DNA from: Lotus japonicus
Taxonomy: Eukaryota; Streptophyta; Magnoliopsida; Fabales; Fabaceae
Length of the DNA stretch: 64,000 nt
NCBI RefSeq assembly: GCF_012489685.1
Contig: NC_080045.1
Span: forward strand, 46,626,495-46,690,494
Reading direction: 5' to 3'
Shown here: positions 11,997-22,436 of the stretch, piece after piece
How positions within the stretch are numbered: position 1 is the stretch's first letter
How the letters are laid out: each line of letters begins with the position of its first letter
Notes under the pieces: model-generated
Database searches by the model: none
What the model was told of the DNA's origin: nothing
Seen by the model: the letters and a program-made list of their open reading frames with translations, nothing else
Made by a program: the position numbers and the translations under genes

Positions 11997-12811
11997 TGAT
12001 GTAATTGACGCATCACGTGGGGCAGTTGAGGATTCGAAGGGTTTTTGAAATAGGGGAAAGCGCGAAAGGCCTCGCCACTATAATAGCCAAACATCATCGC
12101 CCGATAGGTGATACCAGCAACAAAGTTTAGTCGCTCGCCGGGAATACTGCCAATCAACGTTTGGGTGATCGGCACGTGACCAATGCCTGCCACCTTTCCC
12201 GCCGGTAGACGATCATGCACCTGTTCCAGCTGACCGCCAGTACGGAGCGATCGCTCTCGCCGCTTGTGGACTTGTGGACTTGTCGGCTCAGGTCGCTCGC
12301 CGCTTGGGGACTTGTGGACTTGTCAGCTCAGGTTGCTCGCCAAGTCAGTGGACTGGATGACTAAAGATGCTAGTTTCATTTTGCTCACGCCATGTTGGCG
12401 ACGTAGTTTGATTTTCTTTTCTTAAGCCATGTTGGCAGCTCAAATCCCAGTGTGTTATAGGACATATGTAAAGGCATTTAAAAGACACACTTAGCTCTCA
12501 TACTTCAAGCTCAGTGTCTTGTGGACTAGTGGACTGGGCGAGCCCCTAGAGGGGCAACGCCTAGCATGTAGCCCGCCCCGGGGCAGGGCTCTAACCTTAA
12601 GATGGGCCTTGGCTTCGGAGGCCCAATTGGCCCAAGAGATAGTGCCCAAACTCTATAAATAGGGGGGAGTTACCAATTGTGGGGGACTTTGGCTCATTGG
12701 ATGAAATCATACATGAAATTCAGCATTCTCTCTCTCATTCTCATTCTCTCTCTAGCACAATTCTCCACTCTCTAGGTACTATACCTTTCTTCAATGTTCA
12801 TTGCTAGAACA
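11997..12811 (+). repeat. Probable 3' LTR of the Tat element
   Basis: A purine tract (GGAGAAAGAGGGAAA, 11981-11995) precedes TG at 11997, and the other end is proposed at ...CTAGAACA, 12811. Inside are near-duplicate phrases (CGCTCGCCGCTTG, GCCATGTTGGC), a TATA box (TATAAATA, 12654-12661) and a CT-rich leader, as expected for U3-R-U5. No second LTR is available for comparison because of the gap, so both boundaries are estimates. Confidence 0.5.
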
Positions 12812-12873
12812 AATATATATATATATATATATTAAAGTAAATGACACAAATAATTATCATCAACACTAGTGTT

Positions 12874-12986
12874 GTCCCTGAATGATAGCTCAAACGATAA
12901 GAGATAGGGACATATGGGTTGGGTGGGGGAGGTCTAGGGATCAATTCCAGTAAGGAGCAATTTATCATTCCGATGTACCAAAAAAA
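12874..12986 (+). mobile_element. tRNA-derived SINE with 15-bp target-site duplication
   Basis: A perfect Pol III A box (TAGCTCAAACG, 12886-12896) and B box (GATCAATTC, 12939-12947) lie about 42 bases apart. The unit ends in a run of A. It is flanked by the direct repeat ATCAACACTRGTGTT at 12859-12873 and 12987-13001, with a single A/G mismatch. Size, boxes, A tail and TSD together identify a SINE mobilised by LINE machinery. Confidence 0.85.
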
Positions 12987-13078
12987 ATCAACACTGGTGT
13001 TCAATCTGCCAAAGGATTTTATAGTGTAATTATTGTTGATTATTTCAGTTTTCATTATATATATAAAGATGTATAATA

Positions 13079-14755
13079 GGGTTAATCCTTAAATAGGTCC
13101 CTGTCTTATCATTTGAACTAGGTCCGTCCCCGGAAAATTTTCAGCAAAAGATCCTCTTATGTAAATCGTCTGGAGCAAGTCCTCGCCTAAACCCGGAGCT
13201 CCGGCGAGTGAAGAAATGACATGCTGAGAGGATTATATGTGCTTACGTGGATTTTATTTTTACAAAATTAAAATATTAAATAACACGTCAGAAAATTTAA
13301 TCCAATTAACAAAAAATAAAACCTATTAACAATCTAACCATAATTTGATTAACAAAATCAATTCCCCCCCCCCCTCCAAAATAACAAAAAACAGAACACT
13401 CAAGAATCATCATCAAAACATCCCCAAAACCAAATTATATATGAACAATTTTTGATATATTTGAAAAAATTTCCCCCGTTTTTTCCTTTTCCTCTCCTTT
13501 TAATCATCATTATTATAATTTTAGCGTGAGGATTGATTAACAACCAGTAAAGCAATATCATGATTTCGTACCACCACCATTTGAGGCAAACCGAAATGCA
13601 GCTCGGAATCACCAGATTGAAAATCGTTTCCAACCTTTGAAGCAAGAAGAAGAAATTCCAATCCATGTTTACTCGTGAATTCCTGAAACCCTGATGTAGA
13701 TAATCAATGAAATAACGTGATTGAAATTTGTACAAACAAAAACCACCCTCAACCTTCATCTTATTCCTCCCAATAAATCAGTAACGTATGGCTCGTTTGG
13801 GCAACCCATGAACACGATGGAGCAATTCTGGAGATGTGCGCAAATATGAAAGGACCTAGAACAAGTTGCTTAGGGACAAAAAGGCAAAGATGATTCACAG
13901 ATCGAGGTTCAGATCTAGAAATCGTGTGTGGATCTGGGCGGTGGAGGACAAAAGTTGTGGCATGGGCATGTAGGCGCGGGTTTCCGTGGTTCTGGGTTTC
14001 TGATTTGTTGAGAGAAAGAAGATGAAGGGTGAGGGAGGTTGGAGATGCCTCGATTTTCTTAGAGATAGAAGGAAAAACAGTGAAAGCAGAGCATGTGTGG
14101 GTGATGCAATCTTGAGCTTAGAGAAAGAAGGAAGAGGACAAAAAAAATTGGGGGTGGGGGAGGGAGGGAGAAATATTCGTGGGTGAGTTGAGAGATTAAT
14201 TGATGAATTGAAGAAGAAGAAGAATGTGGATGGGTGCATATGCTTTTCTAGGTTATGGTTTGATTTTCTAGAGTTACTGGTTGAAGGTTGAGTGGTGAAG
14301 GTGATGACCGTTTCAGAGTTTTAGTTTTTGGGTGAAGAAGAAGATGAAGTGAAAATGAGTTTTGTTTTTTATTTTATGTTTCTCGATTTTGTTCTATGAA
14401 TCTGATGGTGTTTTGGTAATGAAGTTTGAGTGCTAAAGGTGATGAGAGTTTTAGAGTTTTGATTTTGGGGTGAAGAAGATTTAGGTTTTTTTATTTGGGG
14501 GGAAATTGAATTTGTTAATTAGATTAGGGTTAGATTTGTTAATAGGTTTTATTTTACTTAATTGGGTTAAACTTTGTAACCTGCTATTTAACATATTTTC
14601 TTAAAAACCCACGTAAGCACATTTAATCCACAGAGCTCCGGCGAGAACTTGCTTCAGACGATTTACATATAAGAGGAGCTTTTGCTAAAAAAGTCTAGGG
14701 AAGGACCTAGTTCAGACGGCGAGACGAAGACATGAACCAATTTGAGGATTAACCC
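13079..14755. mobile_element. Long-TIR nonautonomous DNA transposon, GGGTTAATC family, copy 1
   Basis: The left end begins GGGTTAATCC and the right end finishes GGATTAACCC. About 170 bases at each end are imperfect inverted complements containing GGAGCTCCGGCGAG and, further in, CTTACGTGGATT. Flanks TATAATA and TATAAAATA could be a mutated A/T-rich TSD. The 1677-bp body has CT/GA-rich tracts and no transposase. The same family recurs at 30985-32494. Long TIRs and a 7-9-base TSD suggest a Mutator-like origin, which is inference. Confidence 0.75.
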
Positions 14756-14782
14756 TATAAAATATGTTATAACCATGCTTCC

Positions 14783-14879
14783 AAACTCTCGCTTGGCCCA
14801 GTGGTAAGTTGCCTTGACTTATACATACATGGAACAAGTTCAAATTCAGTCTAGGCACATCTTAAATTTTTTTTTTGCA
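14783..14879 (+). mobile_element. Probable SINE with T-rich tail
   Basis: TGGCCCAGTGG (14794-14804) fits the Pol III A box and GTTCAAATTC (14838-14847) is one position off a B box. A T run ends the unit at about 14873. I did not find a clear TSD. It is too degenerate to be a functional tRNA. Confidence 0.45.
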
Positions 14880-15073
14880 ACAGGAAAAAATTGTTAACTC
14901 GCCGGTCCAACCGAAAAACAATCGAGATGTCAGTTTAACCACTAAACCGATTGAGCCATACTGGTTCCCACCAGTTCCAGTGAACATTAGATCTAATGAG
15001 AGGCTTGTACTGGTCAGGGGGCGGAGTCCATGCCCAACCGGTCAGACCGAACCGAGTTTTAAAACTATGGTGT
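14880..15073. mobile_element. MITE-like remnant rich in CGGTC/GACCGG
   Basis: The sequence alternates CCGGTCCAACCG, AACCGATTGAGCC and CGGTCAGACCGAACCG, then TTTTAAAACTATGG. This resembles plant MITEs that carry GGTTCGGTC-rich ends next to TTTTAAAAC. Its boundaries and superfamily are not secure. The open frame across it is not a gene. Confidence 0.3.
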
Positions 15074-15660
15074 AATGTGAATGGATATCGTCTTTTGTTT
15101 AAGTGAGTGTTAAACTTATGATACCTCTATTTCAACATAATAGCGACCTAAAATGTAATCTAATTGAAATAGGCAAACACACTCATTATACTATGCAACT
15201 TTATAAAGACCTTCAGAGCAAGAACTCAAGTGAGGAAATATCTAAGACAAAGAAGCTTTGAAAAACGCTCAATAAATTCGAACTATGTGCAAGCCCTAAA
15301 TGGAAAACATCAAAATTTGCACCAAGATGACAAAGTTGTTGGTGTTTACTCATACTTTTTATAAACATAAGAGAATTCACAAAGCAATTTGGGAACATGA
15401 ATCGAGTCCACTTGGTTTCTTTAAGTGGAAATGTTTGGTCGCAAATTTGAGATTTGCAGAAAGTAGAACATTATGTTGTTGGATTTTTGATAGGATAGGG
15501 AACTTGAGTTCTTAGTAAAAACGTGATGAAACGAGAAGGAAAATGAAAGCGAAAGTGGACAAGAGCAAATTGGAAGAGAAAACAAAATGTAAAGCAAATT
15601 GAAAGAAAGATGAAAATTACTTAGGAAAAAGTACTCTAAGTGCACCCTTATTATTGTTTG
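15074..15660. other. No recognisable gene
   Basis: A/T-rich sequence with only short open frames on both strands. No domain, repeat boundary or RNA gene stands out. It may include the undefined 5' part of the LTR whose 3' half follows. Confidence 0.5.
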
Positions 15661-16021
15661 TCACTTTGTAGATGAATTTAGCTTTTAGGGATTTTTTGGC
15701 CGACCAAAAGGCGTACACACCTGCCATAAGAATAACCTGAATGACTCGGGAAGAAGCACCTTGTCTTGGATAGCATTCGATCGGCCATCAAAAGACCGAG
15801 ACATAAATGAAATAAGATGAGACAAACCAAAGGTTGTCTTGTGATTGGAAGTTCCACTTGAAGAACTTCCCACAACCTTGCAGACACAACCACATCATGA
15901 ACTCCGAGCCTATAAATACAAGTTCTACTGTTCATTTACATAACATGCTTTTGATTCAAGCATTGATTGCTCTTTGCGTATGTATTTTAGTGCAATAAAT
16001 TTTTGGCGCCGTTTCCGGGGA
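15661..16021 (+). mobile_element. 3' half of an LTR followed by a tRNA-Asp-type PBS (Athila-like remnant)
   Basis: A TATA box (TATAAATA, 15911-15918) is followed about 85 bases later by a TGCAATAAA tail and then the PBS TGGCGCCGTTTCCGGGGA (16004-16021). That PBS is typical of Athila and related Ty3/gypsy elements primed by tRNA-Asp. A leader-like stretch with a C run (16080-16093) follows, but no gag or pol. The 5' boundary of the LTR is undefined. Confidence 0.6.
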
Positions 16022-16770
16022 CTAAGTCTAAATATTTGATTTTAAGAGATTCTTTGACTTAGGCTTTTACTGTTTTTCCGCCCCCCCCCCCCTTCGTAAC
16101 CTTTTATGTTCGTAGGTCTCCAAGGTTGTGTTATTCATCACACAGTCGTGTTAAGTTCTTTGTCACCTTTTGGCATTCATGGCGTCATGTCAACTTTTGG
16201 TGACGCATGTAAATATCTCTCTCATAAAGAGAGAAGAGAGGATGCCCCGTTTGAGTAATAAACTCATAGCTTCGCTTAAAATGAAAAACATTTACTCAAA
16301 GGTGGTGCCTCATAAATTACTTTCAAATTTTGGAAAGAAAAGAGTACACCCCATTTCATTTTTAAAGACAATATGTTACTTGGAGGGAGATGGCTCGTAT
16401 TTTATCATAATCATCGTCATATTTGCATTTTGTCAGCTGTTGATCGTTTGAACTTAACACGCCTAGCTCACAAGCAACTCCACATCTGGCAAGCGAATCC
16501 ACGTCTGGCGAGTGACCCTTTCACTCAACAAGCGATTCCCGTCGTACTAGGATTTATAGCTCAGTTGGTGAGTTGTCTACCCCACACGCATTGTTGGCGA
16601 AATTATATGTATTTTCCATGCCATGTTGGTGAGTCATGTATTATAGAGTCTTAGGAAACCTCGCCCCTTTATGGTCGAGTTATGTTTATATGAGATATTT
16701 TGCACATAGGCACAGATTCTTGTATTTAGGGTTAGACTCCTCTAGACATTGGTTCACCCTATGTGAACAT

Positions 16771-16790
16771 TGGAGCCGCCTGTGGGGATC
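16771..16790 (+). other. Tat-type primer-binding-site relic (second copy)
   Basis: Same TGGAGCCGCCTGTGGGGATC as at 536-555, preceded by GTGAACAT. It is read as the end of an old Tat LTR and its PBS. The gag expected downstream is absent. Confidence 0.4.
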
Positions 16791-17318
16791 CGGTAAAACG
16801 TTTCCTACCTCCACAAAAACTCATGGGCAAGAAACGGTGGCTTTTCCAAGCCTTCATTGATTATCCCTTCTAGGTAATCCCAACCGAAGAAAAGATCATT
16901 CGCTGCATTATGCTGCATTATGTCACTACTAGCGATAAAAATTTACTTTCATATACTTCACTCATTACATGATTTGGCGACATACATTTAAATATAAATT
17001 TTCTCGGTAAATATTTAGCGAGAGATTTCTGCCGTCTTTGATTTTTTTAGTAGTACTATTGTTTGAAATAACAATTATGAAGGATGAGTAGAGTTATTCT
17101 TTTAGTTTTTTTTAATTAAGTCAAAATTATAATTCACTTATACAACGTTTATCATTTAAATATCCAATTAAGAATTCATTCATTTTGTGGGAAAGAACAT
17201 GACAAAACAAGTACAGAAAAACCCAATAAAATATGGAAGGTGAAATGACATTATAAAGTAGAGAAATGATTAGTGGACCTTTCCACTATGCAGAAACCCA
17301 GCGGTTATGTAAAGTGAG

Positions 17319-17323
<5 letters not shown>

Positions 17324-17366
<43 letters not shown>
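17324..17366. repeat. (AT)n microsatellite
   Basis: 43 bases of alternating AT, the same length as the run at 1091-1133. Confidence 0.95.
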
Positions 17367-17368
<2 letters not shown>

Positions 17369-17373
17369 TGTTC

Positions 17374-17519
17374 GTTAGAGCTCCGCCCTCGGGCGAGAAT
17401 TTAATTTAAATGTTATATTAAATAGAGGTTCTTTTGCTAAAAATAATTCTATGAGAGACTTAGTTCATACAGCGAGATAAAAATAGAGACTAATTTGAGG
17501 ATTAACCTTCTAAATTATG
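17374..17519. mobile_element. Terminal remnant of the GAGCTCCGGCGAG long-TIR family (second copy)
   Basis: Identical to the remnant at 1141-1286. It keeps the right-end order GAGCTCCG, TTTTGCTAAAAA, CTTAGTTCA, GAGGATTAACC seen in the element ending at 14755. There is no matching left end, so it is a decayed end in the AHL upstream region. Confidence 0.6.
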
Positions 17520-19089
17520 ATGTATTATGATAAAAAAGGTGAAATAAAATGAAAAATTAAGGTTTACTAGATGTGTATACTGTTTGAGTGGAAGATAGAA
17601 ACATAAAAGAACTAATGAAAATAAAATTAGAAGACAACCAACGAGTAGCATTATTTTGGCATGGAAAGTGGCATATAGTGTTAGCAGCAGAAATCGCTAA
17701 TGGTTGAAGGCTCACCAATAACATGACTCCTCCTTCCTATATATCGGGCCCCTAGATAACGACGTGCTCCCCACCTTGCTACCCGCACGCGACCCAACAA
17801 AACCCTAATTTCCAAGACCCTCTAAAGCAGCGCTTAATTTTTATTAGGAAAATGATTGGTAGATTTATGCATAGTATATACATCTATAAGACACTCAAAA
17901 CTAGAAAAAAAGAGAATAGAGAGAAAGAAAAACAAATAAAGTGTCCGATGGATATTTAAATATTTATATATACCATCAAAGAGATTTAGTACAGCCGGTA
18001 GATAATATTTAGTCTATGATTTGATCTATAAGCGACGCGGATGAGAAAAGATTATTTGTTGGCAGAGACTATTCACTTAACCTCATCTCAATGTCTACTA
18101 GTTTTATGACCGTCAAATGTACCTTAGAAAAAAATATCATTCTTAATATTATTTTTCCTTCATTTCCATTATAATGCAACCTTATTCATTCACACTCTAG
18201 ATTTCCTGGCTTCCATTCCAGTTCATTTTGTTTCTTCTCTCTCATCATTTCCTATTGTTTTACATGTCAAATCTCATATTTTATCTTTTTTTTCTTCTTA
18301 TATCTCTATTTTTTCTCCGGTTATTTCTATCTCAAGATGAGGTGTGAATAATACATTTTTGCATTACAATACTATAACCATCAAGCAAAGGTTGAAAATG
18401 AAAGAAAGATATAAAAAAAGAAGTAAGAAAGAAAAACAATTCAGCTCCCCAAGTCACAGCGCAGCTCACACACACCAGGAAAAGAAAAAACAATACAAAA
18501 ACATCTCCTCTAGCTCCTTTGTTCTTGTCAAAACCTCTTCTCTTTCTATATCTTATTATTATTGTTCATAGTGTGCTAGCTCCTATTTTGGATTTTAGTT
18601 AAATTCTCTCTATCTTTCTCTTTTCTGTGTTTCTGCGCCTCGTATTTTCTCTTTGTGCTTGATTCTGTGAAAGGATTCGAATCTGTTCCATCTTGTGTCC
18701 ACTGAAATGGCTTCTTCTAAAGAAGTAGCCACAAGAATAAACAAACAAAACAAATAGAAAAGGAGAACACTTGTTGATCGTCTGATCTTGAAAGCTTTCT
18801 CTGCAGATGACATAATCAAGCCCTTTCATACCCTTTACTTGATTCCCATCCAGTAATTAACTGGATCTAATTCTCCCGTCTAAGCACCTCTCTTTCCTTT
18901 ATCCTCTCTAAAAAGTAGTGACTGAGCAGCATCATGTCCTAGGTCTTGAGAGAGCAAGCTAGTAGCCCTTTACTTCTCTTGAGCTTCGTGGGTTTTGACT
19001 TTTTTTGTCTCAGGATTACAACAATTGAAACCAAACCAGGAAGAGAAAACCAGCCAAAACCAAAACAAATCTTCGATCTAAACAAGAAG

Positions 19090-19237
19090 GTAGTAGCATC
19101 TCACACATCAATTTGCTTTTTCTCATAAGACACAATTGAGCTTAATTGCTTTCTAGGTCATCATCATCATCAACATAATCATCTCTTGAAGTGTGATATT
19201 TTTTCTTTGTATATCTTAATAACTTGAAACTTTGCAG
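19090..19237 (+). other. Possible 5' UTR intron of the AHL gene
   Basis: A donor AAGAAG/GTAGTAG at 19090 and an acceptor with a pyrimidine-rich approach ending TTTGCAG at 19237 define a 148-base candidate intron. Splicing it does not bring any upstream ATG into the AHL frame: a TGA intervenes in exon 1. It therefore does not solve the missing start codon. Confidence 0.35.
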
Positions 19238-19266
19238 CATCAGGACCAGCACCACAACCAGCAACT

Positions 19267-20148
19267 CTGGCTAATCCTTGGTGGACAAGCCAGGGAGGGT
19301 TCTCTGGGGTTGACCCAGGAACCCATTCACCTGGCTTGAGCAAACGTCACACGGACCTTGTGATCAATGAAAACAGCAGCGGTGGTAATAGAGATGAAGA
19401 TGAAGATGATAACAGGGAAGATGAGCCAAAAGAAGGTGCAGTTGAGGTTGGAACTCGGAGACCAAGGGGAAGACCACCGGGATCCAAGAACAAGCCAAGA
19501 CCACCCATCTTTGTAACAAGGGACAGCCCAAACGCCCTGAGGAGTCATGTTATGGAGGTTGCAGGAGGAGCTGATGTCGCAGAAAGCGTGGCCCAGTTTG
19601 CGAGGAGGCGCCAGCGTGGGGTTTGTGTGATGAGCGGGAGTGGCTCTGTGGCAAACGTTACCCTGAGACAACCTGCGTCTCCGGGTGCTGTTGTAGCACT
19701 CCATGGCAGGTTTGAGATCTTATCCCTAACTGGGGCGTTCCTACCTGGCCCTGCTCCTCCAGGATCCACTGGTCTAACAGTGTATCTTTCTGGAGGACAG
19801 GGTCAGGTAGTGGGAGGGAGTGTGGTGGGGTCTCTAGTTGCAGCAGGACCAGTTATGGTCATTGCTGCAACTTTTGCTAATGCAACATATGAGAGGTTGC
19901 CACTTGATGATGATGATGAGGGACCTAGTGGGGCCGCTACGGCGGCAAGCGGAGGAGGAAGTGGATCGTCTCCTCCACCTGGAATTGGAATTGGCAGTGG
20001 TGGGGGTCATCAACTGCAGGCTGGACTGGTTCCAGATCCATCATCCATGCCGTTGTATAATCTGCCACCAAATCTGTTGTCCAATGGAGGAGGAGGACAA
20101 GTGGGGCATGATGCTCTTGCTTGGGCTCATGGAAGAACACCTTACTGA
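19267..20148 (+). CDS. AT-hook motif nuclear-localised (AHL) protein, AHL20-like; start codon appears as CTG
   Basis: AHL proteins are plant nuclear proteins that bind AT-rich DNA and modulate chromatin and growth genes. The frame from 19267 encodes about 293 residues. The family's usual opening M-A-N-P-W-W reads L-A-N-P-W-W here, because the first codon is CTG. An acidic stretch (about residues 40-60) precedes a type-I AT-hook ([13 protein letters not shown], about 65-77). The PPC/DUF296 domain (about 79-210) follows, with [27 protein letters not shown], and [12 protein letters not shown]. The C-terminus is Gly/Ser-rich and ends [14 protein letters not shown], matching the family's ...GH..Y.W.H.R.PY ending. 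No in-frame ATG precedes the PPC domain; the first lies inside it. The CDS is intronless, as usual for this clade. CTG has A at -3 and G at +4, a favourable context. It could also be a sequencing error or loss of function. Confidence 0.93.
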   Translation: MANPWWTSQGGFSGVDPGTHSPGLSKRHTDLVINENSSGGNRDEDEDDNREDEPKEGAVEVGTRRPRGRPPGSKNKPRPPIFVTRDSPNALRSHVMEVAGGADVAESVAQFARRRQRGVCVMSGSGSVANVTLRQPASPGAVVALHGRFEILSLTGAFLPGPAPPGSTGLTVYLSGGQGQVVGGSVVGSLVAAGPVMVIAATFANATYERLPLDDDDEGPSGAATAASGGGSGSSPPPGIGIGSGGGHQLQAGLVPDPSSMPLYNLPPNLLSNGGGGQVGHDALAWAHGRTPY

Positions 20149-21243
20149 ATTAATTGACCTCATGATCATGTGGATGTGTCAAGATTTGAGAGAAGAATAT
20201 AGAGGTAGAGATCTAATCAAGTGTTCAGATCTGTCTATCTTGTATGATTTGGATTATTGGTGTTGCAAAGTTAGAGGCACTGATTTTATAGTTGTGAAGA
20301 ACTGTGGAGACAGGAACCATGCTTATTTAATTTTATCTATGTATATGGATTATGAACTTCTTTTTCTCTTTTGTTTCTGTGTTTTGAATAAAAAAGATGA
20401 TCATGGGCATCTTTTTAATATATTTATGAATAATTTAGTAGTTTGTTTCACTGTCTGCTGTTTTCTCTCCTTTGTAAATCTCTTGGTTGTGTTTTTTTAT
20501 TTTATTTCATTATTTTATAGATGCACTTCATGGCTATAGTTTTAATATGTTGGGATCAAATGATTAGACTTCATATAGACTTACAAATGAAGTCTGTGTT
20601 TTGATAAGGTTAGATTGCGTTTCCAATGCTATCGGTTCAATAACTAGTGGATTGATAGTCCTTAAACATCATCAAGCTACTTCTTCTTCTATCTGGGAAG
20701 AAAATATAATCACTGTTAGGGTTTGTGAACACAAACTGCTGCATAGCCATTTTTGGAAAATGATATGTAAACATTGTGAAACAAACATTTAGAATGAGAA
20801 AGGAATATAAAAGAAATGAATGTGATAACGATAGAAGAAAGTGCGTGAAAAAAATGAGATATTTGTTGAATGTCTACATTTTGTATATCTGGGTATCTCT
20901 CGCAATTTTGCCAATTTAAGTTTACATTGAATAGGGCTGCTGATCTCCTCAGAAATTTTTTATTTAATCAGAAATGCTGCCTTCTTCTTTCTGAACAGAA
21001 ATTTGGGGTAAGTGAGCATCTTCTTGTAGATTTCTGCTATTTATATCCGTATCCCTAAGCTAAGCATCAAACAGAAGTATAACAATAGCAGTTATGAATG
21101 AGTTTGAAAAATCAAAAACAAAAAAGCATCTTCATGTACATTCATTGACTTCTAGAAATGTTGCATTAATATTCTTTTCATTTTTGAAACTCTGAAACCT
21201 AAAATACTCTTTTGTCGGTTGTACACCTCAATATTGCAAAACT
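20149..21243 (+). other. 3' flank of the AHL gene, no gene seen
   Basis: T-rich sequence containing several possible polyadenylation motifs (for example GAATAAAAAA near 20386) and likely the AHL 3' UTR. No further coding sequence is recognisable. Confidence 0.5.
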
Positions 21244-21261
21244 AATTAATACTAAAGTGCT

Positions 21262-21615
21262 CACAGGGGTGCAGAATTTTCTAAAGACTTAGTATATTTC
21301 AAAGAATCCATTTAATCTTGTTGGAATCTGTCGCTAGCTTACTGTGGGGCAGGTTCGATTCCTTGATTTGTACCTTCATTTATAGTGGTTAAGATTAGAG
21401 GGCTTGGGCTGTGTTGTTAGCTACGGGGGTGGTGATTGGGTACTCTTTTTTCTCTCTTGGGTTTTTTCCATTGAGTTTTTCCAAGAGAGGTTTTAACGAG
21501 GCTTGATCATGACTTTTCTTTGTGTCGCCCCCTCTTGTACCATTTACCTACAGTGAGAGGGTTGTTCTCATAGTTTCCCAACTTTCAATAATACATCGCT
21601 ATTTGTTCTAAAAAA
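21262..21615 (+). mobile_element. 5'-truncated LINE copy with 18-bp TSD
   Basis: The segment resembles the 3' tail of the LINE ending at 35478: GGTGATTGGGTACTCTTTTT, TTTTCC-A-AG-GGTTTTA-C-A-GG. It ends in an A run. It is flanked by a perfect direct repeat AATTAATACTAAAGTGCT at 21244-21261 and 21616-21633. A long TSD, an A tail and loss of the 5' end are the signature of target-primed reverse transcription. Confidence 0.85.
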
Positions 21616-21633
21616 AATTAATACTAAAGTGCT

Positions 21634-22427
21634 ATATATAATAATAAGCTTTGCTGTAGCTAGGGGCATCTTCTTCCATAACTTGCCGTTTGTTCTTGTC
21701 GAAGAGCTGTCTATATATTCCGGTATGGCTTTCTTCTTTGAATACTGATTTGATCAGGTCCCAGACACTAGTTTATCCCATACCAACATATTATGAGTAT
21801 GTTAATATAAAATGGAAAATAATTCTTAAAAATATCACATAGTTCAAACATCCAACATACATGAAGAATGAGAAGAAAAAAAAAATGGATGAGATAAAAA
21901 TTGAGATAAAAAGAAAGCGTCTATGGAATGCCGACACACTATCTGGGTTTCTAAATATCATCTTCATACCCGAAATCTCCCATAAAGTTAATTTCTAAAA
22001 TTTATAATTTATGTTGAATTTTGATTTACTCATACCTTACTTTCTCTTCCATCTTATATTCACTCTCCTTTTCTTTTATTTTTTACTTCTACTCCTATCA
22101 CATCACTCATTACATCTCAGGAAACATTATTTCTTGTTTCTTTCTATTTTTTTGCTTATGTCGACGAAACTGAAATATGATTCATTGACTTCATATTCTA
22201 GCTCTGTCGACATAAGCATTTAGTGTGGTTTTTAACTGCCGCTAATTTTAAGAGTAAAAAAAAGTTTATATAGTGTGATACGTTTACTGGATTCAGTCTC
22301 CAAAATGGTTTAAATGTATGACAATATTGAAAAATCTCCTCGAAATGATTTCATATTCATTTCTGTAAGTTTTTCAAGTTATGAGTTTCACATTATGGGT
22401 TAAGGTTATTTGATTTACTTTAACAGT
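21634..22427. other. No recognisable gene
   Basis: A/T-rich spacer. Short frames are present but show no conserved motif, and no TIR or LTR boundary was identified. Confidence 0.5.
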
Positions 22428-22436
22428 CATTAATTC

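Larger units (their letters stand above)
3102..12811 (+). mobile_element. Decayed Ty3/gypsy Tat-lineage LTR retrotransposon, 5' truncated by the gap
   Basis: Gag, aspartic protease, reverse transcriptase, RNase H, a second archaeal-type RNase H and integrase follow in order on the plus strand. The second RNase H is diagnostic of the Tat lineage. Downstream of integrase come about 1 kb of noncoding sequence, a large antisense gene and a probable 3' LTR. Frame changes near 3475, 5930, 7140 and 7500, with additional stops, show that the sense genes are dead. It is more G+C rich than its flanks. The 5' LTR and PBS are not visible. Confidence 0.9.
16235..19089 (+). promoter_or_regulatory. Upstream region and leader of the AHL gene (second copy of 1-3001 block)
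   Basis: This is the counterpart of the first block but runs on uninterrupted into the AHL gene. No protein-coding gene is supported. It contains an LTR/PBS relic, an AT microsatellite and a DNA-transposon end. From about 18200 on it is CT/GA-rich, as in plant 5' UTRs. A short upstream ORF (ATGGCTTCTTC..., about 16 codons, near 18709) exists here but is frame-disrupted in the first copy. Confidence 0.5.

Noticed and set aside
14783..14879. A functional tRNA gene
   Set aside because: Pol III boxes are present, but no cloverleaf stems or CCA-proximal pairing can be drawn, and a T-rich tail fits a SINE better.
19838..20539. A 233-codon plus-strand frame overlapping the AHL gene
   Set aside because: It is an alternate frame of the AHL coding sequence running into the 3' UTR, with low-complexity Met/Leu/His content and no family likeness.
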